A stretch of 64,000 nt of DNA from Marinobacter szutsaonensis. GTDB taxonomy: Bacteria; Pseudomonadota; Gammaproteobacteria; Pseudomonadales; Oleiphilaceae. The stretch lies in the NCBI RefSeq assembly GCF_039523335.1, contig NZ_BAAAFC010000001.1:1426001-1490000 (forward strand), in the 5' to 3' direction. The notes below the pieces were generated by a model that saw only the letters and a program-made list of their open reading frames with translations, was not told where the DNA came from and did not search any database. This document shows positions 28,414 through 36,597 of the stretch, one piece after another (positions within the stretch are counted from its first letter, which is position 1; each line of letters opens with the position of its first letter). Both the position numbers and the translations under genes were made by a program.

Positions 28414-29769
28414 TTACTGGTGATGATGCACGTGAGTTCCCTCGTGCTCGGGTTCCCGGGTGCGCGCGGATCTCTTCAGGAATACCTTTTCGGCCATGGC
28501 GATCACGGCCATCGTTGCCACGGCCACACCGATGACAAAGGGGTCTGTGCTGAGCTTCACCCAGACAAAACCACCAAGTGCCAGCATATCCAGAACGATT
28601 GCCGTCGCTGGCACCCAGGCGCGAGCCTTCACATCCGTCCGCAAATAACGAAGCACGCCCCAATGGATGGCAATGTCCATGATCAGGTAGAAGACGATCC
28701 CCAGGGCGGCAATACGGGACAGGTCAAAAAAGGCCGTGAGGACCAGCCCCAGGACCACAGTGTAGACCAGCGTGTGCTTCTGGATGGTTCCCGGCATACC
28801 GAAATGGCTGTGGGGCACCAGCTTCATCTCCGTCAGCATGGCCAACATGCGCGAGACGGCAAAGATACTGGCCAGAATGCCACCGGCCGTGGCCATCATG
28901 GCAATGGCAACCGTGAACCAGACGCCATAATCTCCCAGGGCGGGATGTGCGGCAGCGGCAAGGGAGTAGTCCCGCGTCTCAATGATTTCAGCCAGTGAAA
29001 GATTGCTGGCGACGGCAAAGCCAACCAGGGTGTAGATGACCACACACGCTGCAATGGAAATGACAATAGCACGCCCCACATTCCGGTGCGGATCTTTTAC
29101 CTCGGAGCCACTGTTGGTGATGGTGGTGAAACCCTTGAAGGCCAGTATCCCGAGCGCGGTGGCACCCAGGAAATTACCAACGGTTCCCGCCTCTCCCGGT
29201 CTCGAGAAATCCACCGAAATGCTGTCTGCGATCCAGACACCCACCAGCCCGAAAATCAGTATCCCCCCGATTTTCAGAATGCCAATGAAGGAGGCCACCC
29301 CCTGGATCATCCGGTTACCCAGCAGGTTGATCAGAAAAGCCACCAGGATCAGTGATACACCGAGAATGGGAACCATGCGCCCGCTCTCGTCGCCACCGAA
29401 CAGCTGCATGGTGTAGGAACCGAAAGTACGCGCCAGAAAACTCTGGGCGATCACCATCGAGAAATACATCAGCAAGGCGTTGAATGCCGTGGGCAATCGG
29501 TTCCCGTAGGCCTTGTGCAGATACATTCCAATGCCTCCGGCGGATGGCCAGGCATTGGAGATCTTGATATAGGAGTAAGCACTGAAGGCCACGATGACGG
29601 CTGCGGCCAGAAAAGCCAGAGGGAACAGCACACCTGTCATCTGGGCCATCTGGCCAGTCAGTGCAAAGATACCGGCGCCAATCATGACGCCGGTCCCCAG
29701 CATCACGGTCCCCGGAAGAGTGAGACTTCCCTCCTGATAGTGGGAGGTTCTGTCCTGTTCACTGCCCAT
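28414..29769 (-). CDS. APC-superfamily amino-acid permease with His-rich C-terminus
   Basis: A 451-residue carrier with about twelve membrane segments and the APC hallmark TVMLGTGVMIGAGIFALTGQ in helix 1, plus the helix-6 region ALGILAFKGFTTITNSGSEV. These transport amino acids or amines with H+ or Na+. The C-terminus ends in His-rich EHEGTHVHHHQ, unusual for this family and suggestive of metal contact. It is the second gene of the copper-ATPase operon, 23 bases after the HMA-like gene. Substrate is unknown; import of a metal-chelating or protective amino acid, or export of a metal-amino-acid complex, is speculation. Confidence 0.85.
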   Translation of the reverse strand: MGSEQDRTSHYQEGSLTLPGTVMLGTGVMIGAGIFALTGQMAQMTGVLFPLAFLAAAVIVAFSAYSYIKISNAWPSAGGIGMYLHKAYGNRLPTAFNALLMYFSMVIAQSFLARTFGSYTMQLFGGDESGRMVPILGVSLILVAFLINLLGNRMIQGVASFIGILKIGGILIFGLVGVWIADSISVDFSRPGEAGTVGNFLGATALGILAFKGFTTITNSGSEVKDPHRNVGRAIVISIAACVVIYTLVGFAVASNLSLAEIIETRDYSLAAAAHPALGDYGVWFTVAIAMMATAGGILASIFAVSRMLAMLTEMKLVPHSHFGMPGTIQKHTLVYTVVLGLVLTAFFDLSRIAALGIVFYLIMDIAIHWGVLRYLRTDVKARAWVPATAIVLDMLALGGFVWVKLSTDPFVIGVAVATMAVIAMAEKVFLKRSARTREPEHEGTHVHHHQ

Positions 29770-29792
29770 TCAGCCTCCTGATAGTCACGTTT

Positions 29793-30149
29793 CTATTTTC
29801 GCTTCATGGGAGGGATCTTTGAACAGCAGAACGGTTCATGGTTGGCATTGGCCCGGACGTTGTCATCGGTAAACCGGTACCAGGCCAGTTTCCTCCGCGT
29901 CCACCAACCGCTTGCAAGCTGCCCCCCATAGCCCGCAATCAGATCCAGCAATTCATCCGTAGACCAGTGGGTCCCATCATAGGTGACCATCAGTCGGTTA
30001 CCTGGCTTGCGCTCAGCAAAGTCCACGCAGGGATGGTGATTCAGTTCGTGAATGAAATCCTCCCACTGGCTCTCACTCATACCCTCAACGGTCAGCTTCC
30101 TTTGAAGAAGGAAGGCCTCTTGGCTGGTTGCTTTTTGAGCTTTGGTCAT
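29793..30149 (-). CDS. Small HMA-like protein without the CxxC motif, first gene of the copper-ATPase operon
   Basis: A 118-residue soluble protein. Residues about 18-77 read like a ferredoxin-like HMA fold (LTVEGMSESQWEDFIHELNH, VDFAERKPGNRLMVTYDG, STDELLDLIAGYGGQL), but the metal-binding CxxC of loop 1 is replaced by EGMSES. The tail has CCSK. I do not recognise a named family. It leads an operon of five genes ending with DUF302, and its promoter holds a CopR-like box 52 bases and an FNR-like dyad 93 bases before the ATG. Confidence 0.65.
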   Translation of the reverse strand: MTKAQKATSQEAFLLQRKLTVEGMSESQWEDFIHELNHHPCVDFAERKPGNRLMVTYDGTHWSTDELLDLIAGYGGQLASGWWTRRKLAWYRFTDDNVRANANHEPFCCSKIPPMKRK

Positions 30150-30201
30150 GGCTTTTACCTCCCGACCTGTTTGCTTCTAACTCCCATCACAACATCCGAA
30201 G

Positions 30202-30219
30202 CTGAATTGCGGCTGAAAA
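30202..30219 (-). promoter_or_regulatory. CopR-like tandem box (copper-ATPase operon)
   Basis: Plus-strand CTGAATTGCGGCTGAAAA; in gene sense TTCAG twice with an 11-base period, 52 bases before the ATG at 30149. Confidence 0.7.
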
Positions 30220-30242
30220 TCACAGGGCTCAACCGCCCTCGG

Positions 30243-30256
30243 TTGACTCACATCAA
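30243..30256. promoter_or_regulatory. FNR/Anr-like dyad (copper-ATPase operon)
   Basis: TTGACTCACATCAA, TTGAC-N4-ATCAA, 23 bases beyond the CopR-like box. Confidence 0.65.
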
Positions 30257-30267
30257 CCGCCGGGGCA

Positions 30268-30306
30268 ACAAAAAACGGGCCGAGGGGGGGAAACCCGCGG
30301 CCCGTT
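30268..30306 (-). terminator. Terminator after copB
   Basis: Stem AACGGGCCG / CGGCCCGTT (30274-30282 and 30298-30306); read on the minus strand it is followed by a run of T's. It ends the copI-copA-copB transcript. Confidence 0.8.
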
Positions 30307-30328
30307 AACGAGAGCATGAGATGCGGTC

Positions 30329-31072
30329 TCAGAACGAGACCCTGGCGCCGATAACGGCGAACCAGTCCTCGGTGCCTCCACCCTCTGCTTCCGCAAAGTC
30401 GGCGGTGTCGCCATATTTGCGCTCATGGACCACACCCAGGTAGGGCGAGAAGGAGCGGTCAATCAAGTCATAGCTCAATCGAAGCCCGGCCTCTGTAGAA
30501 ACCAGCCCCTTGCCCACACCAATTTCCCGGTCCTCACTGAAGGCAACAGTGGCATCCAGTGCAGCAGACAGGATCAGGTGATTTGTGAATAACAGCTCGT
30601 ACTCGGCATCGAACTCCGCCGAAGTATCGCCTTCGTCACTGACATACAGGCTGGCATCCACCTCGAACCAGTGCGGAGCCAGGCCGGTCAGTCCCAACAC
30701 CCCATAGGTACGATCCGGGCCTTCGGGCGTATCGAAGCGGACACCGGCCTTGGCGTCAAAGAAGTCGGACACCGGCGTCTGCAGGAGCAACTGGTTTTCC
30801 AGCTTCTCGTAGGCCTGCTCTTCGATGGCGTACTCGCCCTTGGTCAGCCAGCGGAACTTGAGTTCGTCGGTGCCGTAGAAGGCATCGCCATTCCAGACTC
30901 CCAATTCCTCGTCATCGTCGCTGTAGCGATACTCAAGTTCTTCAAACTGAACACCCCAAAGGGTCAGCGCGTCCTTGCGGCGGGTGTCGTCCTGCGGCAT
31001 ATCGCTGCCCAACGCCGGTAGCGATGGCAAGGTCAACGCCAGGGCAAATGCAGACAGGGTCAGAGTCTTCAT
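30329..31072 (-). CDS. copB: Copper resistance outer-membrane protein CopB
   Basis: A 247-residue exported beta-barrel of the CopB/PcoB family. Signal peptide ends near ALGS; family hallmarks include LEYRYSDDDEELGVWNGDAF, LLLQTPVSDFFDAKAGVRFD and SPYLGVVHERKYGDTADFA, ending in VSF. The His/Met-rich N-terminal repeat region seen in many CopB proteins is missing. Start overlaps the copA stop by four bases (ATGA). It acts with the multicopper oxidase in periplasmic/outer-membrane copper tolerance. Confidence 0.93.
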   Translation of the reverse strand: MKTLTLSAFALALTLPSLPALGSDMPQDDTRRKDALTLWGVQFEELEYRYSDDDEELGVWNGDAFYGTDELKFRWLTKGEYAIEEQAYEKLENQLLLQTPVSDFFDAKAGVRFDTPEGPDRTYGVLGLTGLAPHWFEVDASLYVSDEGDTSAEFDAEYELLFTNHLILSAALDATVAFSEDREIGVGKGLVSTEAGLRLSYDLIDRSFSPYLGVVHERKYGDTADFAEAEGGGTEDWFAVIGARVSF

Positions 31073-32835
31073 GCGTCACCTCCGTCCTTTGCAACTTCAG
31101 CGCGGGCGGTGTTGCCCTGATCCGGACCACCCTCGACCACAACCTTGCGGAACATTCCCGACGCGGCGTGGTAAGAAAGATGGCAGTGGAAAGCCCACTG
31201 GCCTGGTGCATCCACTTCAGTCTCCATGTAGACCGTAGTGCCCGGTTGAACACTGATGACGTGCTTGACCGGGTTCCACTCACCGGCTCCGACATCCAGG
31301 ATCGACCACATGCCATGCAGATGCATGGGGTGGGTCATCATGGTTTCGTTGACGAACTTGAACCGGACCCGCTCTCCGTACTGGAGCTTCAGCGGCTCTG
31401 CGTCTTCGTATTTGACGCCATTGATACTCCAGGTGTAACGCTCCATGTTGCCGGTCAGGCGAAGCTCGATTTCACGGGTGGGCTCGCGTTCCTCATACAG
31501 AGGTTTCTGGGCCCGCAAATCGGCGTACGAGAGGAACTTGCCGCCATTCGCCGCCACCGGGACCAGGCCACTGCCCTCGGCATAGAAAGGATCGCTGGCA
31601 CCTCCCTCGGACATGATCATGGTGCCGTGATCCATGCCGGAATGGTCCATTCCCGTCATCGAGTCGCTGGCGTCAGCGGCCATTACAGCGTCATCCTTCA
31701 TACCATCCGGAGCCATTTCGCCCTGGTTCATGTCGCTGTGATCCATTCCAGCGGAGGCGTCAGCGCCGGTCGTATCGCCATGGTCCATACCATGCATGCC
31801 ACTCATATCCGCCATGGTCAGCAAAGGCGCCTCCCGTAATCCGGGAACGGGCCCTTCCATGCCTTTCTCGGGCGCCAGTGTGGCTCGGGCATAGCCTGAA
31901 CGGCCCATGGATTCAGCGAAGATGGTGTAAGCCTCGGCGGTCTTCGGCCGGACAATTACATCGTAGGTTTCCGCCACACCGATGCGGAACTCGTCCACGG
32001 TGACAGGCTGTACGTTATTGCCGTCGGCCTGTACCACGGTCATCTCCAGGCCCGGAATCCGGATATCGAAGTACGCCATGGCGGACGAATTGATGAATCG
32101 CAGGCGGATACGCTCGCCCGGCTCGAACAGGCCGGTCCAGTTCTGTTCGGGGCCCTTGCCATTGATCAGGCCGGTAAAGCCCTGAACGTCTTCCACATCG
32201 GCCTTCATCATACGCATGTCGCCCCAGGCCAGACGGTCCTGCAGGGTGGTCATGAAACCGTGTTTCGAGATATCGGCAAAGAAATCCCCCACGGTCTGCT
32301 GCTGACGGTTGTAGTAATCCGGCATCATCTTCAGATTGCGCATGACCCGGTTGGCATCGTGCGGGTGTTTGTCGGTGAGCTGGACCACGTACTCCCGGTC
32401 ATACCGGAACGGCTCGCGCCCCTCGGGCTCGATCACGATCGCACCATAGGCACCGTTGGGCTCCTGAAAGCCGGAATGGCTGTGGAACCAGTAGGTGCCG
32501 CTTTGCACGATGGGGAACTCGTAGGTGAACGTCTCACCCGCCGGAATGCCGTCGAAGCTGATGCCCGGCACGCCGTCCTGTTCAAACGGCAGGATCAGTC
32601 CGTGCCAGTGAATGGAGGTGGGCTCATCCAGATTGTTGGTGACATTGATCGTTACGGTTTCGCCTTCCTTGAACCGGAGCACGGGCCCGGGCGAGGCCCC
32701 GTTGTAGCCGATTCCCTCCTTCACGAAATCCCCGGTGTCGATCATCACGCGGTCCACGGTGATGTTGTATTCACCGGCAGCCGCCATCGCAGGCATAAGG
32801 AACCCGAGGGCCCCAGCCATAAGGGCTTTTTTCAT
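31069..32835 (-). CDS. copA: Copper resistance multicopper oxidase CopA
   Basis: Periplasmic oxidase that oxidises Cu(I) and binds copper. The 588-residue protein has the four copper-ligand motifs IHWHGLI, WFHSHSGF, HPMHLHGMW and HCHLSYHAASGMF, and a Met/His/Asp-rich insert around residues 335-420 with repeated GMDHSDM-type units. The start at ATG 32835 follows AGGAG; the signal peptide MKKALMAGALGFLMPAMAA has no twin-arginine motif, unlike typical CopA/PcoA. It lies between copI (75 bases upstream) and copB (four-base overlap). Confidence 0.94.
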   Translation of the reverse strand: MKKALMAGALGFLMPAMAAAGEYNITVDRVMIDTGDFVKEGIGYNGASPGPVLRFKEGETVTINVTNNLDEPTSIHWHGLILPFEQDGVPGISFDGIPAGETFTYEFPIVQSGTYWFHSHSGFQEPNGAYGAIVIEPEGREPFRYDREYVVQLTDKHPHDANRVMRNLKMMPDYYNRQQQTVGDFFADISKHGFMTTLQDRLAWGDMRMMKADVEDVQGFTGLINGKGPEQNWTGLFEPGERIRLRFINSSAMAYFDIRIPGLEMTVVQADGNNVQPVTVDEFRIGVAETYDVIVRPKTAEAYTIFAESMGRSGYARATLAPEKGMEGPVPGLREAPLLTMADMSGMHGMDHGDTTGADASAGMDHSDMNQGEMAPDGMKDDAVMAADASDSMTGMDHSGMDHGTMIMSEGGASDPFYAEGSGLVPVAANGGKFLSYADLRAQKPLYEEREPTREIELRLTGNMERYTWSINGVKYEDAEPLKLQYGERVRFKFVNETMMTHPMHLHGMWSILDVGAGEWNPVKHVISVQPGTTVYMETEVDAPGQWAFHCHLSYHAASGMFRKVVVEGGPDQGNTARAEVAKDGGDA

Positions 32836-32910
32836 CACTTGGATACTCCTGAAATACTGCACGGGAGCACCGGAAAGGTGGTGCTCCCCTCTTAACTTCC
32901 TCGGGCGGGA

Positions 32911-33468
32911 TCAGTCGGCGCGTGCCTGGGTGTCGGCCTCGGAACTAAAGTTCACATCGCCATACATTCCGGACTGGTAGTGCCCCGGAATATTGCAGGC
33001 AAACTCCATGTTGGTCCTGGTGCTGAAGGTCCAGACAATCTCCTTCTTCTCGCCCGGTTCCAGCAACACACTATTGGGATCATCGTGTTTCATGGAGTGG
33101 CCGTCACCCATGTCCATTTCCATCATCTTGCGGTTGAGGGTGCCACCCTGGATAACGCCGTGCTCGACCATCATCTTCATTTCATCCTGATGGGCTTCGT
33201 GCATCTCGGGCGTGCCGATATTGAACTCGTGCACCAGTCGCCCCTTGTTCTCGACCACAAAACGCACGGTTTCGCCACTGGCGACCTCCACGGACTCGGG
33301 CTCATAGTAGTTGTCGTGCATTTCGACCTGGATGGTGCGGGAGACATCTTCTGCGTGCCCGGGCTCACCAATGTTGCTGCCGTGGCCGCCGCCATGGCTA
33401 CCGGCAGCGAAGGTCGTTGCTGTGAAAGACATCGCCGCCGCGGCAATGAAAAGCTTTGATACAGTCAT
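32911..33468 (-). CDS. copI: CopI-like periplasmic cupredoxin
   Basis: A 185-residue exported cupredoxin. After the signal peptide (ending near TFAAG) comes a His-rich segment SHGGGHGSNIGEPGHAED, then the blue-copper fold with ligand His in GRLVHEFNIG and Cys/His/Met in FACNIPGHYQSGMYG. A loop rich in Met and His (MKMMVEHG, MMEMDMGDGHSMKHDD) adds more potential copper sites. This matches CopI-type copper tolerance proteins. It is the first gene of copI-copA-copB, with a CopR-like box 99 bases upstream. Confidence 0.88.
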   Translation of the reverse strand: MTVSKLFIAAAAMSFTATTFAAGSHGGGHGSNIGEPGHAEDVSRTIQVEMHDNYYEPESVEVASGETVRFVVENKGRLVHEFNIGTPEMHEAHQDEMKMMVEHGVIQGGTLNRKMMEMDMGDGHSMKHDDPNSVLLEPGEKKEIVWTFSTRTNMEFACNIPGHYQSGMYGDVNFSSEADTQARAD

Positions 33469-33567
33469 CCCATCTGCTCCTGTGAAATAATGTGCGTTAG
33501 AACGCCAGTCGGCTTGCCCTGAAACTTGAGCAATGCCAAGAAACGGTTGATACCATCGCGCACGAAC

Positions 33568-33585
33568 CTGAATTCTTTCTGAAAA
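33568..33585 (-). promoter_or_regulatory. CopR-like tandem box (copI-copA-copB)
   Basis: Plus-strand CTGAATTCTTTCTGAAAA, oriented for copI, 99 bases before its ATG. It has no FNR-like dyad at the usual distance. Confidence 0.7.
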
Positions 33586-33600
33586 TGACCAACAATTTAG

Positions 33601-33618
33601 AGTTCAGGCTGAATTCAG
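33601..33618 (+). promoter_or_regulatory. CopR-like tandem box (copR autoregulation)
   Basis: AGTTCAGGCTGAATTCAG, oriented for the rightward copR gene and 52 bases before its ATG, back to back with the copI box. Suggests autoregulation. Confidence 0.7.
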
Positions 33619-33670
33619 TTAAGTCAGTGACACTGACGCGGCCGACAAGACGCCGATAAGGAACAGCACC

Positions 33671-34336
33671 ATGCGCCTACTGCTTGTTGAAGATGACCGC
33701 CTGCTGGCCGATGGGCTGACCCGCCAGCTTGAAAAAGCGGGCTTCAGTGTGGATACCACCTCCATGGCTCGGGAGGCTATTGTGCTGGGAGAGCAGGAAG
33801 ACTACCGGGCAGTGGTTCTGGATCTTGGCTTGCCCGACGGAAGCGGTCTGGATGTATTGAGGAAATGGCGGGCGAATCAGATCAACCTACCGGTTCTGAT
33901 TCTGACAGCCAGAGGCGACTGGCAGGACAAGGTAAATGGCCTGAAGGCCGGCGCGGACGACTACCTGGCCAAACCCTTCCAGACCGAAGAGCTGATCGCC
34001 CGCCTCAACGCCATTGTCCGGCGCAGTGAAGGCAGGGTTCACTCGGTGGTGAAAGTGGGCCGGTTCGAGCTGGATGAGAATCGCCAGAGCCTGAAACTGG
34101 CCGATGGCACCGAGCATACCCTGACCGGCACCGAGTTCCGCCTGCTCCGCTGCCTGATGAGCCGTCCCCGGCATGTGTTTTCCAAGGAACAGCTGATGGA
34201 GCAACTCTATAACCTTAACGACAGCCCCAGCGAGAATGTGATCGAGGCTTACATCCGGCGCCTGAGGAAACTGGTGGGCCCGGACACCATCGCAACACGA
34301 CGGGGCCAGGGTTATCTGTTCAATGACACTGTTTAA
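33671..34336 (+). CDS. copR: OmpR-family response regulator, CopR/CusR-like
   Basis: DNA-binding regulator of the copper island. Receiver domain: acidic pocket VEDD near residue 8, phosphoacceptor Asp in VLDLGLPDGSG, Lys in LAKPF. Winged-helix OmpR output domain: LTGTEFRLLRCLMSRP and VIEAYIRRLRKLVGPDTIATRRGQGY. Length 221 is normal. It is divergent from copI and overlaps the sensor gene by 14 bases. It is the natural candidate to bind the TTCAG tandem box, including at its own promoter. Confidence 0.92.
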   Translation: MRLLLVEDDRLLADGLTRQLEKAGFSVDTTSMAREAIVLGEQEDYRAVVLDLGLPDGSGLDVLRKWRANQINLPVLILTARGDWQDKVNGLKAGADDYLAKPFQTEELIARLNAIVRRSEGRVHSVVKVGRFELDENRQSLKLADGTEHTLTGTEFRLLRCLMSRPRHVFSKEQLMEQLYNLNDSPSENVIEAYIRRLRKLVGPDTIATRRGQGYLFNDTV

Positions 34337-35660
34337 GAAACCGGTGTCCGTGAAGGGCACCCTGCTCGTCCTGCTGTTACCGGCCGGCATCGGCCTGATG
34401 GCTCTGGCCTGGCTGGTACACGGGCTATTACTGGACCGGATGGCAAGGGAATTCGTTGAAAGCCGACTGAAGGACGAGGTCGCGTTCCTTGAACACCAGA
34501 TCAGGGAATCCGGCGGTCGCATCGACACACTCCAGACCGGCGACTATTTCCAGGAAGTCTTTCACCATTCCTTTGCCATCCAGTCCCCCTACCGCACCCT
34601 CATTTCCCCGGAATCCTGGACGCCTCTGCTGATGCCCCTGCTCGAGTCCGGGCCGGACGGTGCCACTCAGGTCGATAGCAGAGGGAGTAGCGACAGCCCC
34701 TCCAGCATCCTGGCCTACAGGGAGTCGTTCCGGGTTGGCGACACACCCATTGTCGTGATTGTCTCCGAAAATCTGGGCGCCCTCAAACGGAGCCAGGCCG
34801 AGCTGCATGCGTGGACCGCCATCGTTTCCATTCTTCTCATCGTACTTCTGGTTGGGGTGATCTGGTTGGGTATCACGCTGTCCATGCGCCCGGTTGTGAC
34901 CCTCAAGGCTGCTCTGAAAAGACTTCAAGATGGCGAAATCTCCCGTATTTCCGTTCAGGCACCGGAAGAGTTCCGTCCCCTGGTCGAACAGCTAAACCAA
35001 GTGCTCGACTCCCTCGACCAGCGGCTGGAGCGTTCCCGGGACGCTCTTGCAAATCTGTCTCATAGCGTCAAAACCCCCATTGCGGCAGTCCGTCAGATAT
35101 TGGAGGACACTAGTCGCCCGCTGGACGGCACCCTGAGGCAGGAAATGGCGGCTCGGCTCGGAGAAATTGATAAACAGCTTGAAGCGGAAATGCGCCGGAG
35201 CCGGTTTGCCGGCCCCCAGGTGGGGAAAAGCGCCTACCCGGTCAAGCAGGCTCGGGATCTACTCTGGATGCTGGGCAGGCTATACCCGGAAAAATCGTTC
35301 GAATTGACCTCCGAACTGATGGAGGAGCGACGCTGGCCCCTGGAGGAGCATGATCTGAATGAAGTCATCGGCAACCTTCTGGACAATGCCGGTAAGTGGT
35401 CAGAAAAAACCGTGGAACTCTCGTTGCTCGAAGAGCGGAGCAGTATGAAAATCCTGGTCGACGATGACGGGCCGGGGGTGCGTGCGGAAGCGTTATCTTC
35501 CCTTGGCATTCGTGGTCTGCGACTGGACCAGCAGACCCCCGGGCACGGGCTTGGCCTGGCCATCGTAAGGGAAATTACCGAACGTTACGGTGGTACACTC
35601 TCTTTTGAAACAGGGGGTCGCGGCGGTCTTCGTGCCATCATCGATATCCCCTGGCGGTGA
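34323..35660 (+). CDS. copS: Membrane sensor histidine kinase, CopS-like
   Basis: Senses periplasmic copper and phosphorylates the CopR-like regulator. Domains in order: membrane helix (about 10-35), periplasmic domain of about 130 residues, second helix (about 160-185), HAMP region, phospho-acceptor His in NLSHSVKTPIAA, N-box NEVIGNLLDNAGKWS, DDGPGV and GHGLGLAIVREI. Length 445. The ATG lies inside the last codons of the regulator gene, so the pair is coupled. Confidence 0.9.
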   Translation: MTLFKKPVSVKGTLLVLLLPAGIGLMALAWLVHGLLLDRMAREFVESRLKDEVAFLEHQIRESGGRIDTLQTGDYFQEVFHHSFAIQSPYRTLISPESWTPLLMPLLESGPDGATQVDSRGSSDSPSSILAYRESFRVGDTPIVVIVSENLGALKRSQAELHAWTAIVSILLIVLLVGVIWLGITLSMRPVVTLKAALKRLQDGEISRISVQAPEEFRPLVEQLNQVLDSLDQRLERSRDALANLSHSVKTPIAAVRQILEDTSRPLDGTLRQEMAARLGEIDKQLEAEMRRSRFAGPQVGKSAYPVKQARDLLWMLGRLYPEKSFELTSELMEERRWPLEEHDLNEVIGNLLDNAGKWSEKTVELSLLEERSSMKILVDDDGPGVRAEALSSLGIRGLRLDQQTPGHGLGLAIVREITERYGGTLSFETGGRGGLRAIIDIPWR

Positions 35661-35691
35661 ACTCAGGTAAGGCAACGGGACAGTCCTCTTT

Positions 35692-36585
35692 ATGAATCGA
35701 AGCAAAAATGGTGAATGTGGTTGCAAGGCAGTTGATTCCGGAGACCCCACAGCTAAAGCGACCCAATCGTCGGGCGAATGGGTCAGCCTGTACCGTATTC
35801 CGAAAATGGACTGCCCGTCAGAAGAGCGGATGATCCGCATGGCGCTGGACGGCTGTGCCGGGATCGGAGGCCTCTCGTTCGACCTGGCAAACCGTCAACT
35901 CCGGGTGCTTCATGACGGCGAAGCCCAACCGGTGACCGACAGGCTCCTGCCCCTGGGACTGGGCGCAACCCTGCAGGAAACACGCCCGGCGGACCCGGAT
36001 GCCATCGAAGCCGCAACAGAAGCGGCGACTCGTGCCGGCGAAGAATCCGGCACCCTGAAGATCCTGCTCGCCATCAATGCGGTGATGTTCGTGCTGGAAC
36101 TGACTACCGGCGTGATCGCTCAATCCACTGCGCTGATTGCCGACTCTCTCGACATGTTCGCCGACGCTGGCGTCTATGGCCTGTCACTCTATGCGGTCGC
36201 GCATAGCATCCGGATGCAGGTTCGCGCCGCCCATGTAGCCGGCGTTCTGCAGCTGATCCTGGCCATCGGGGTACTGCTGGAAGTGGGCCGGCGTTTCCTG
36301 CTCGGAAGCGAGCCGGAATCGGTGTTGATGATGGTGATGGCGCTGATTGCCCTGGTGGCCAACAGCACCTGCCTGATCCTGATCGCCCGGCACCGTCATG
36401 GTGGCGCCCACATGAAAGCCAGCTGGATCTTCTCCGCCAACGACGTGGTCATCAATCTCGGGGTCATCGTTGCAGGTGTGCTGGTGGCCTGGACCGGCTC
36501 CAACTACCCTGACCTTGTGGTCGGCACCATTGTGGGCCTGATCGTACTGAACGGTGCCCGGCGCATTCTGGCGCTCAAATCCTGA
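35692..36585 (+). CDS. CDF-type cation transporter with N-terminal HMA-like domain
   Basis: A 297-residue protein. Residues 30-95 form an HMA-like module whose metal site reads KMDCPSEERMIRMAL (a single Cys instead of CxxC), preceded by a Cys-bearing tail (GECGCK). It is followed by a CDF membrane domain with DSLDMFADAGVYG and SANDVVINLGV transport-site motifs. No large C-terminal CDF domain is present. It lies 31 bases after the sensor kinase and 12 bases before the MerR gene, linking copper sensing and Cd/Zn/Pb-type resistance. Confidence 0.8.
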   Translation: MNRSKNGECGCKAVDSGDPTAKATQSSGEWVSLYRIPKMDCPSEERMIRMALDGCAGIGGLSFDLANRQLRVLHDGEAQPVTDRLLPLGLGATLQETRPADPDAIEAATEAATRAGEESGTLKILLAINAVMFVLELTTGVIAQSTALIADSLDMFADAGVYGLSLYAVAHSIRMQVRAAHVAGVLQLILAIGVLLEVGRRFLLGSEPESVLMMVMALIALVANSTCLILIARHRHGGAHMKASWIFSANDVVINLGVIVAGVLVAWTGSNYPDLVVGTIVGLIVLNGARRILALKS

Positions 36586-36597
36586 AGGAGAAGAGCC

